Source: JAUUSJ01 sp964439395
GTDB lineage: Bacteria > Bacillota > Clostridia > Lachnospirales > Lachnospiraceae
Assembly: GCA_964439395.1 (NCBI GenBank)
Contig: CAYTNV010000019.1
Span: forward strand, 5,181-69,180
Length of the DNA stretch: 64,000 nt
Direction: 5' to 3'
Below the pieces are notes generated by a model. It did no database searches and was not told the DNA's origin. It saw nothing but the letters and a program-made list of their open reading frames with translations. Shown in pieces: positions 36,181 to 43,217 of this stretch. The position numbers and the translations under genes are program-made. Numbering within the stretch: position 1 is the stretch's first letter; each line of letters opens with the position of its first letter.

Positions 36181-36618
36181 ATAGCAAAATTAAAGTTAAA
36201 CGATGTAGTGTTCTCCATTTTAAAAAAACAAATGGGGCAAAGAGCGAAAGATATAGCAACCGATGCAAGAGACAAAATTAGCGATGAATATAACCGAGTT
36301 ATAGATTTCTTCTACAGTGATTACTCTCCAAACTATTATCAAAGGCATTCTGGTATCCCTGGAATGAGAAAAACATTTAGAAAATATTATAGAAATTCAC
36401 ATGGCACATCATATTCTGGTGGAATACAAATAAGCGTAGATGATATGTATAACGATTACGGATACAAAAGAGACAATCGAGCTTACGTGCTGGATTCCTT
36501 TTTAGAGGGGTATCACGGACCCATATTTATGGGGATAACTGGAAGTGAAGGATTAAAAACATACGAACACATGATTAAGTTCCGAGATAATTTAATCAAA
36601 AAATATAATAGAAAGTAG
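36181..36618 (+). CDS. Tail-region protein, apparent ATA start
   Basis: 145 residues if ATA 36181 initiates (ATA GCA AAA TTA AAG, giving MAKLKLNDVVFSILKKQ). The strong GGAGGTGAT at 36168-36176 sits at ideal distance from ATA. The GTG at 36172 is inside that ribosome binding site and cannot use it. The protein has an N-terminal helix and a YRNSHGTSYSGGIQISVDDMYNDYG segment typical of small proteins encoded just before tape measure genes. Function unknown. Confidence 0.6.
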   Translation: MAKLKLNDVVFSILKKQMGQRAKDIATDARDKISDEYNRVIDFFYSDYSPNYYQRHSGIPGMRKTFRKYYRNSHGTSYSGGIQISVDDMYNDYGYKRDNRAYVLDSFLEGYHGPIFMGITGSEGLKTYEHMIKFRDNLIKKYNRK

Positions 36619-36631
36619 GCGATGATAACTA

Positions 36632-39400
36632 ATGGGAAGGAACTTAGATAATGTTATTGAAGTAACTGCAAAACCAAACTATGACTCCTTAAATGATTTA
36701 GCAAAAGAACTAAAGAAATTTGACAATCAAACAATAGATGTTGCTTTAAGTGGAGATGCAAAAAAAGAGATCGAAGAACTTAGAAAAAGAATTGAAAAAC
36801 TAGCCAAGGATATGAAAACAGTATTCGACGATTTAGATAAGACCTCCTCTAAAGAAGAAATGAATAAACTTGGGAAAGAAATAGATGCAGTTAATTCTAA
36901 AATAATAGATATTCAAAATTCTGTTAGACTCTTCTCCAATCAACTTGACAAGCTTGGGAATGCGGAAGAACTAGAAAATTTAAAATCTCAACTCAATGAA
37001 GTATTAAACGTTTTAAAAAATTCAAAAAAATCTATTTCTGAGCTATCTGGTAGCCTGAATCAAAAAACTCCTTCTGGTTTTATAGGTGAAACAAATGATA
37101 TAGATGCTGTCTTAGATAAAGTAAACGAGCTTATTAAAGCTATTGGAACCACAAAAGTTCGAGCAATAAAAAATGAATCAAAAGTAATGAAAAAGGAAAC
37201 TGACAACGAAGTTACATATATTGAAAATGTAATAGAAAAAGTCAACAATCTCAAAAACGCAATTAAAGCTCTTCCAAAAGAATTTGTTCCAAATGTACAA
37301 TCCACTACTTCTCCTCCAAAAGATACTAAAAGTGAAAAACCTAAAAAAAACAAAAGAAGTAATCTAACTTATATAAATGATCTAAATAAGCTTGCAAATG
37401 TTGGAGAGAAATCTTCAAAAATTTCAGAATTGGTAAGACCGTTAGATGACATTGCCACTGCTTTAAGTGTTATAGATGATTGCACCAATGTTCCTAGCGT
37501 TATCGGCGGATTAAAAGTTAATAAAACCACTGTAGATAATTTAAGTGGAGTTTCTACGGCTCTTGAGCAAATAAAAAACTCTTTAACAGGATTATCTGAT
37601 GACGGAATGAATTTTCTCACTAAATTGTCCGAGATTACAAAACAAGCAGATGCTCTAAAAACTGTAGCCAATACAATCAAACAAAATTCTGGAAATAATT
37701 TGAGAGCAAATACTAAAGATACTTCCTACTATCAGCAAAAAGCTTTGGATAAATACAATAAATTTGAACGCACAAGTTCTGACAAAAAATATTATTCTAA
37801 ATTAGAATCTAAATTTCAAAAATTAAAAGAAGCGGCAGAAAACCTTGGGGACGAGGAGGGTCTTAGGAAGTTTGAAGAAAGTTTATCTAAGCTTAGACAG
37901 GAAATCAATCGATTTCAAAAGTTAAAAGGAACTCTCATTGAAGGCAATTTTGAAAGTCTTAATGCCGCCACCAAAGGTGCTAAAGACTATGCCATAGAAA
38001 ACGGCGCTATTTCTACTAATTTATTAAGCAATTCCGATTTAGGAAATGGATTACATAAAATAGTTGTAGAAGCAAAAAATGCAAAGAGAGAAGTTCAAAA
38101 TCTTGCATTTACATATAATAAAAATCTCGAAAAAATATCTGTCGAAACAGGTGAATGGAGAAAAGAACTTACTGGCGTTCCCGCAGTTGTGGATGACATT
38201 AAAAGAAAATTCTCTGATTTAGTAACATACTGGATTGCTAGTTTTATTGATTTACATGATATTATTGGTTGGATACAGGGTGGTGTAGGAATCGCCACAG
38301 AATTCGATACGTTGCTCACAGAAATGCGAAAAGTCTCCAATGAAGCAGAATCAATTCTAAAAAACTATCAAAACGCAAGTTTTGAAATTGCCGAAGGCGT
38401 GGGGACAACAGCACAAGCACTTAACAGTTCTACGGCAGACTGGATGAGGCTTGGCAAATCTTTAGAAGATGCATCTGAACTTGCAAAAAATACATCTATT
38501 TTGATGAATGTATCTGAATTTGAAAATGTCAACGATGCTACGGATTCCTTGATTTCTATGACACAGGCATATCAAGAGCTAGACTCAATAGATATCATAG
38601 ACAAATTGAACTTAGCGGGTAATAATTTCTCAATTAGTACGAGCGATTTAGCTCAATCTCTACAGAAATCCTCCGCTGCTTTAAAAGTTGCAGGAAATGA
38701 TATTAATGAAGCTATTGCACTTACAGTCGCTGGTAACAGTATTTTGCAAGATCCTGATTCTGTTGCTGCTGGTATTAGAACAATCTCGTTAAGAATTACA
38801 GGAACAGAAGAGGCTAAAAATGAACTTAAAGCTCTCGGTGAAGATGTAGATGATTATGTGGTTCAAACATCTAGCAAAATGCAAAAACAAATTAAAGATT
38901 TCACTGCTGTTGCAAGTAATGGTTTTAAAGGTGTAGATATTCTTGATGGGAATGGAAACTATCGTAATACATACCAAATCCTTCTCTCTATCTCCAAAAT
39001 TTGGGACGAAATCGAGGCTACCGATAAAAAATTTGGAACAAATCATAAGAACGGTTTGCTTGAATTAATGGCTGGAAAACAACGATCTAATATTCTCGCT
39101 TCTATCTTAGAGGACGCAGAGCTTCTCGAAGATGTATATAATCAAGTGCAAAACGCAGAAGGTTCCGCAGAGCAGGAATTAAATAAATATCTTGACTCTA
39201 TTGAAGGACGTATGTCTCAGCTTAAAACTGAAGCACAAGAATTTTGGTACAACTTAATTGATTCAGATACAGTTAAAACTGTAGTTTCTGGACTAACAAA
39301 TATTTTAGATTTAGTAAATAAAATTGTCGGTGCGACAGGCGGTTTCGGCGCAACATTAACTACCGCAACGACACTTTTGTCTGTCATAAAGAACATCGGT
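36632..39400 (+). CDS. Tail tape measure protein, exon 1
   Basis: 923 codons from ATG 36632. Long coiled coils (residues 25-470), then the conserved phage tape measure TIGR01760-like core: ASFEIAEGVGTTAQALNSSTADWMRLGKSLEDA ... NASILMNVSEF-like ... TSDLAQSLQKSSAALKVAGNDINEAIALTVAGNSILQDPDSVAAGIRT, split here only in my description. After KNIG the frame runs 11 or 12 unrelated codons to a stop at 39436. The tape measure continues at 43218. Tape measure proteins fix tail length and help DNA delivery. Confidence 0.85.
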
Positions 39401-39870
39401 ATGCGAAACAAGCATCAATCATTGTCATTTGCTTAAAATATGCCCCATTTACTCAAGAAAATTTTTCAAGAGTAGGTGTGTGTCAGCTTAGTCAACTGAC
39501 GATGTTCTATAAAACGAATCGTAATTGGGAGTTGCTATCTCCCAGTGCTGGGAAGTAAAAATATACATACTGCATAGCTACAACGTGGCTGGAAACGGCG
39601 AGCGTGATATGCACTCCGAAAGGATGCTGGTGACAGTAAGAAAATATGCAGTTAGCCATATGCCAAAAGCTAAGTGGCGTTTAAGGTCAACAATCAGCAA
39701 CGGATACCCTAAGTCTTTACGGATATGGATGTGTTCACAGACTGGAAACGGTTCTGAGTCGAAAGGCTTGTAAAGGACAGTCGAAACCGAGAAGGAAAAC
39801 TCGCCCTGACTAGGAGAAAACCAAAAGAGCAGCACTACTCTCCTATTCTCTCATAGCACATTGGAGAAAA
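39401..39870 (+). ncRNA. Group I intron catalytic core
   Basis: Group I landmarks: AACAATCAGCAACGG (Q-like, P4 strand) at about 39690-39705, GTTCACAGACTGG (R-like, P7 5' strand) near 39733, and GGACAGTCG (S-like, P7 3' strand) near 39776. The R element matches the widespread group I 'GTTCACAGACT' pattern. Numerous local hairpins surround it. No gene is supported in 39437-39968; a short open frame at 39525 is the intron RNA. Confidence 0.78.
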
Positions 39871-39907
39871 TAGAAAAGTGCAAATAAATAGAATATGGAA
39901 TACATCA

Positions 39908-39935
39908 TTGACTTGCTCTCCCTATAATGTATAAT
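39908..39935 (+). promoter_or_regulatory. Promoter TTGACT-16-TATAAT inside the intron
   Basis: TTGACT at 39908-39913, TATAAT at 39930-39935, spacing 16. A second TATAAT at 39923 is too close to the -35. It drives the cargo genes independently of tail gene expression. Confidence 0.72.
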
Positions 39936-39965
39936 TAATATTATATTATCATGGAAGGAGAGCAA
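39913..39965 (+). promoter_or_regulatory. Inverted repeat linking promoter spacer to ribosome binding site
   Basis: TTGCTCTCC (39913-39921) is the exact reverse complement of GGAGAGCAA (39957-39965), which contains the GGAG ribosome binding site for ATG 39969. The left arm is absent from RNA started at the local promoter but present in tail-operon read-through. Confidence 0.65.
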
Positions 39966-39968
39966 GAA

Positions 39969-40109
39969 ATGCCACAAGAAAACAATTCTAAAAAACCAAA
40001 AACAATTAAATCAAACTTCACAAGAATTATTTTGCCTAAAAACGGAGAAAATACTCATTCTAATTGGGGGGAAAAGTCAAATAATACATCCCCTAAAAAC
40101 AAAAAATGA
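39969..40109 (+). CDS. 46-residue basic leader peptide/ORF of intron cargo
   Basis: MPQENNSKKPKTIKSNFTRI... to a TGA at 40107, with the AAGGAGAG site before it. Low-complexity, basic and polar. It is in the same frame as the membrane gene that follows, separated only by this TGA. It may be an independent leader, or the N-terminus of one gene broken by a nonsense codon. Confidence 0.5.
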   Translation: MPQENNSKKPKTIKSNFTRIILPKNGENTHSNWGEKSNNTSPKNKK

Positions 40110-40124
40110 AAGAAGGGACAATTT

Positions 40125-40745
40125 ATCGATCTAAATGTATTAATCAACAATGTACCAAATTTAATTAATCTATTTTTGCCTGGATTTTTCTTCATGAATG
40201 TCTTAGGATGGTTAATTAATAAAAAAAGAGATATCACATCACTAGCTATTTGGAGTTTGTTCATCACTGCCCTTATAAACTATACTTATTCATCTTTTAT
40301 AGAACTGCTTGGCTTCACAATTGCTACCCCAATAAAACAGCTGGTTATGTGTATTTTGGGAAGCACGTTACCTTTTATCTGTTTTTGGTTAAAAGAACAT
40401 CCTATTGCGAATAAGTTATTATCAAAATTAATAAAAAAGAGTATTCATGATGATGTTCTTGATGATGTGTTTGACTACGAACATATCCTTTGGATGAGAA
40501 TTCACTTGAAAGATAAAGGAATCTTCTACGAGGGGAAATACCGCCGAAGAGAAGAAAATGGACTAGAATCATGGATAATTTTGGTAGACTATGATTGTGT
40601 CAAAGAAGAAACAAAAGAAATTATTTTCAGTTCCGATTGGAATGATACATCCAAATCTGTTGCTATTAATTTGAGAGATGCAGATATATTAGAATTCATG
40701 TATGATAAGGATTCTGAAACTTGGAAACGCCTGATTGAAAACTAA
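40125..40745 (+). CDS. DUF6338-like membrane protein, start unclear
   Basis: About 206 residues. N-terminal LINLFLPGFFFMNVLGWLI and then SLAIWSLFITALINYTYSSF and QLVMCILGSTLPFICFWL are three hydrophobic segments. The C-terminal cytoplasmic domain (WMRIHLKDKGIFYEGKYRRR ... NLRDADILEFMY) is a small beta barrel. This layout resembles DUF6338 proteins (from memory). No ATG or GTG opens the frame before the first membrane helix. AAGAAGGGA precedes ATC 40125; TTG 40176 would cut the helix. A plausible membrane-acting or exclusion protein; function unknown. Confidence 0.5.
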   Translation: MDLNVLINNVPNLINLFLPGFFFMNVLGWLINKKRDITSLAIWSLFITALINYTYSSFIELLGFTIATPIKQLVMCILGSTLPFICFWLKEHPIANKLLSKLIKKSIHDDVLDDVFDYEHILWMRIHLKDKGIFYEGKYRRREENGLESWIILVDYDCVKEETKEIIFSSDWNDTSKSVAINLRDADILEFMYDKDSETWKRLIEN

Positions 40746-40787
40746 TAAGGACAGACACAAATCATTTTATAAATTGAAAGTGTAAAA

Positions 40788-40817
40788 CCCACTACCTTTA
40801 GGTGGTGGGTAGTTGAC
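40788..40817 (+). mobile_element. IS605-like right-end hairpin inside the intron
   Basis: CCCACTACC-TTTA-GGTGGTGGG then TAGTTGAC. Stem length, loop, wobble position and the TAGTT(C/G)AC tail match the hairpin that follows the tnpB remnant at 12561. This suggests the intron left end plus this right end once formed an IStron (group I intron fused to an IS605 element) whose transposase genes were replaced. Confidence 0.65.
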
Positions 40818-40831
40818 TTGAAATAATCACA

Positions 40832-40860
40832 TTGACTCACCACCAACTTCCTACTATAAT
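40832..40860 (+). promoter_or_regulatory. Promoter TTGACT-17-TATAAT for the Panacea pair
   Basis: TTGACT 40832-40837, TATAAT 40855-40860, spacing 17; the ATG of the antitoxin gene is 35 bases on. The spacer shares the CACCAC motif with the promoter at 282-310. Confidence 0.78.
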
Positions 40861-40895
40861 ATAAGTAAATGGAACAACGGAGGGAGGAAAACAAA

Positions 40896-41327
40896 ATGGC
40901 TAATATTTTTGACGTGGCAAAATATATCCTTGAGCGAAAAGGAACTATGTCCACAATGAAACTACAAAAATTATGTTATTATGCTCAGGCTTGGGCTTTA
41001 GTTTGGGATGATGCCCCTCTATTTAACGAAGATTTTGAAGCTTGGGCTAATGGACCAGTATGTAGGGAATTATTTTTTAAAACAAAAGGAAAATATTCCG
41101 TTTCTGCTGATGATGAAACAGGAGGAAATGGTGATTTAACAGCTAACGAAAAAGATACTATCAACCATGTTTTAGAACACTATGGAGATCATAATGCTCA
41201 ATGGCTTAGTCAGTTAACGCATATGGAAGATCCATGGAACGAAGCTCGCATAGGAATCCCCCCAGGAGTCGGATGTGACCACATAATATCAAAAGAAAGT
41301 ATGGCAATGTATTATGGCGGTCTGTAG
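40896..41327 (+). CDS. Panacea-domain (DUF4065) antitoxin
   Basis: 143 residues from ATG 40896, after GGAGGGAGG; an earlier ATG at 40869 precedes that site and is rejected. The Panacea signature is clear: MSTMKLQKLCYYAQAWAL, then PLFNEDFEAWANGPV, and a C-terminal helix pair. Panacea domains are antitoxins that neutralise many unrelated toxins by direct contact, encoded upstream of and overlapping the toxin. Here the downstream gene overlaps by 14 bases. The pair has its own promoter within the tape measure intron. Confidence 0.9.
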   Translation: MANIFDVAKYILERKGTMSTMKLQKLCYYAQAWALVWDDAPLFNEDFEAWANGPVCRELFFKTKGKYSVSADDETGGNGDLTANEKDTINHVLEHYGDHNAQWLSQLTHMEDPWNEARIGIPPGVGCDHIISKESMAMYYGGL

Positions 41328-41775
41328 GAAGAAAATCAAACAAGCAAAAGAACCTAAAGGAAATAGTATTGGGCAAGGTGGAAATCCCGATCAATACTAT
41401 TCACAATATCCTGCTTGGAATTTTTCAAGCTGTGATAAGGAAAATTGGAGTCTATATTCTGATGGGGTACGCAAAATATTTTGGGATGAAATATTGCCTC
41501 ATATTCAAGGATGGGAGACTCAAACTTGGGGCGATATTTTAATCAATGCAAAAAAGCAAAATCATTCCATTAATGTCGGAGATTTAAATAAAATAGCATC
41601 AGATAGATTTGTTGAGTTATACATTGAAGCAGAGTCTTTGATTTCTCTACGATTGACAGGCACCCATCGTATCTATGGATATATGAATGGCTCTGTTTTT
41701 AATATTCTATGGATTGACTTGGATCACGGCAATAATACAACATGTGTTTGCAGATCGTATAAGAAACATACCTAA
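41314..41775 (+). CDS. Panacea-partner toxin candidate (RelE-like end)
   Basis: 153 residues overlapping the antitoxin. The C-terminal SLRLTGTHRIYGYMNGSVF and NILWIDLDHG resemble the 'RLxG....FxxLWxDxxH' segment of RelE/YoeB-type fold proteins of the large-toxin kind. The N-terminal region (NFSSCDKENWSLYSDGVRKIFWDEILPHIQGWETQTWGDIL, in two parts) is helical and tryptophan-rich. By guilt by association it is the toxin of the pair, most likely an RNase acting on translation. Catalytic residues not certain. Confidence 0.7.
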   Translation: MAVCRKKIKQAKEPKGNSIGQGGNPDQYYSQYPAWNFSSCDKENWSLYSDGVRKIFWDEILPHIQGWETQTWGDILINAKKQNHSINVGDLNKIASDRFVELYIEAESLISLRLTGTHRIYGYMNGSVFNILWIDLDHGNNTTCVCRSYKKHT

Positions 41776-41807
41776 TATTCAATAAATGATAAGTCAAAAT
41801 AAAAATA

Positions 41808-41857
41808 CAGGGAGTCATCTAAATGACATTGATCATATAGATGCTCCCCTTTTGATG
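41808..41857. terminator. Bidirectional terminator between convergent genes
   Basis: GGGAGTCATCTA and TAGATGCTCCC form an imperfect stem around 41811-41848, with CCCCTTTT on one side and an A/T-rich run on the other. It separates the toxin from the minus-strand zinc-ribbon gene. Confidence 0.65.
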
Positions 41858-42460
41858 TTAAAAATTGCTGTTGCAACTGTTGCAGTGCCATTGTTTATTG
41901 ACTTTTGAGCTTCCAAATCCGAGGAATCCAAACGAGAAACCTCGATCAAGGGCTTTTATTTTTTTTGTGTCAGTTGATTTGCAATATGGACATTCTGGGT
42001 GTTTGCGTTTGTACTCCTCTCGTTCACGGTTAACTTCTGTTATTGATTTGGGTGTGTATTTTAAATCGAATTTTTCTGGGACTTCTCCTGTGTCTAAAAC
42101 ATAATCGACAATAAAGAAATTATCTCGATGATCCAAAATATATCCTTTTTCTCTCCCCATTATAGTCAACATATTATATTCTTTATAATGCACTCTTTTG
42201 TTTTCATCAATGTTATATATCTCAAATATTGGGGATAGATCATACGTATCTCCATTGATAATCGTTTTTCTATATCTTAACGAATAATTACAATAAGGAC
42301 ATACCTCCGTATTTTCACTTATCTCTTTTTGACATTGAGAACATTTTATTCTCGAACCAAAGATATTAACCCGTTTCTCCCTCAATGGATATCCACAATA
42401 AATGCACTTTTCGCTTTCAAAACTTATCTCTTTCTTACACTCAGGACAATCTATTATCAT
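41858..42460 (-). CDS. Zinc-ribbon protein A (three ribbons)
   Basis: 200 residues on the minus strand. N-terminal CPECKKE ... CIYCGYP, second CSQCQKE ... CPYCNYS, then a central globular domain (DTYDLSPIFEIYNIDENKR ... GYILDHRDNFFIVDYVLDTGEVPEKFDLKY), and a C-terminal ribbon CPYCKS ... CNSCNSNF. A paralogue at 42628 shares the centre and end but has one N-terminal ribbon. The central domain is unknown to me. It is antisense to the tape measure transcript within the intron, with its own upstream motif ATATGTTATACTT. Confidence 0.7.
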   Translation of the reverse strand: MIIDCPECKKEISFESEKCIYCGYPLREKRVNIFGSRIKCSQCQKEISENTEVCPYCNYSLRYRKTIINGDTYDLSPIFEIYNIDENKRVHYKEYNMLTIMGREKGYILDHRDNFFIVDYVLDTGEVPEKFDLKYTPKSITEVNREREEYKRKHPECPYCKSTDTKKIKALDRGFSFGFLGFGSSKVNKQWHCNSCNSNF

Positions 42461-42591
42461 TTTTTCTTCATCTCCATTCTATTTTTTAGATTAAGTATAA
42501 CATATACTTTATGTTATATCTACAAAAAGATGGTGTTCACTGGGCGAAAATTAAGAGATTTTGGAAGGCTTAATCATATATTGAAAAAACT

Positions 42592-42623
42592 AAAAGGAGC
42601 TATCATATAGATGCTCCTCTTTT
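42592..42623 (-). terminator. Terminator of zinc-ribbon gene B
   Basis: The plus strand reads AAGGAGC ... GATGCTCCTCTTTTT. It is an imperfect copy of the element after gene A (shared CATATAGATGCTCC). Confidence 0.5.
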
Positions 42624-42627
42624 TATA

Positions 42628-43143
42628 TCAAAAATCGCTGTCACAATTGTTGCAATGCCATTGTTTCGAATTTTTTGATAAACTAAATAATCCAAATACG
42701 GCAAAATTAGTAGCTTTGGAAAGACCACTTATTTTTTTTGTGTTTTTGCTTTTGCAGTATGGGCATGAAATCATAGTTTTCTTTTCGTAAGTATATTTTT
42801 CTGGTGGAGCAGGTTCATATTTAAGTTCGAATTTCTCTGGAACTTCGTCTGAATCCAAGATCGTATGAACTATATTGAATCTGTCGATTAAATCTAAAAT
42901 ATATCCATTTTCCTCAGTCATTTGATTTAAAGTATTTACTTCTTTTCTTATGTCTTTTGGGTCTGGATTATTTTTATGTACCTCAAAAATCGGAGTAAGA
43001 TCGTATCTATCTCCATTAATCCACGTGACTGTGTTTTTGCCATACCTCATAGCAATTGCGTCTTTTATTGGATATCCACACTGAACACATATTTCACTTT
43101 TATCACTTATTTGCCTTCCACATTCTGGACACTCTATCAACAT
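42628..43143 (-). CDS. Zinc-ribbon protein B (paralogue of A)
   Basis: 171 residues: CPECGRQISDKSEICVQCGYP N-terminal ribbon (described in two halves CPECGRQ and CVQCGYP), the same central domain as A (DRYDLTPIFEVHKNN ... GYILDLIDRFNIVHTILDSDEVPEKFELKY) and the same C-terminal ribbon CPYCKS ... CNNCDSDF. Strong GAAGAGGTGATAGCG site before ATG. A and B with their terminators and upstream ATATGTTATACTT motifs are a diverged tandem duplication of about 0.75 kb. Confidence 0.7.
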   Translation of the reverse strand: MLIECPECGRQISDKSEICVQCGYPIKDAIAMRYGKNTVTWINGDRYDLTPIFEVHKNNPDPKDIRKEVNTLNQMTEENGYILDLIDRFNIVHTILDSDEVPEKFELKYEPAPPEKYTYEKKTMISCPYCKSKNTKKISGLSKATNFAVFGLFSLSKNSKQWHCNNCDSDF

Positions 43144-43217
43144 TCGCTATCACCTCTTCTTATTATAGTTAAAGCAAGTATAACATATTTTTTCTACAAA
43201 TTCCACTCAAAAGTTTG

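Larger units (their letters stand above)
39401..43217 (+). mobile_element. 3.8-kb intron island in the tape measure gene
   Basis: Interrupts the tape measure frame. Boundaries inferred: exon 1 ends ATCGGT (U), the intron ends TTTG (G), and the join gives KNIG-IFKSIDND in frame. Exon bases AACATCG pair with CGATGTT at 39500-39506, with a T-G pair at the splice site and one G-A mismatch (candidate P1). Inside: group I core, an IS605-like right-end hairpin, four plus-strand genes, two minus-strand zinc-ribbon genes. Confidence 0.7.

Noticed and set aside
35488..36620. Programmed frameshift for tail assembly chaperones
   Set aside because: No slippery heptamer with a suitable overlap was found; the two genes are separated by a terminator.
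39525..39773. 82-codon open frame near the start of the tape-measure intron
   Set aside because: It coincides with the group I core motifs, has no ribosome binding site and encodes nothing recognisable.
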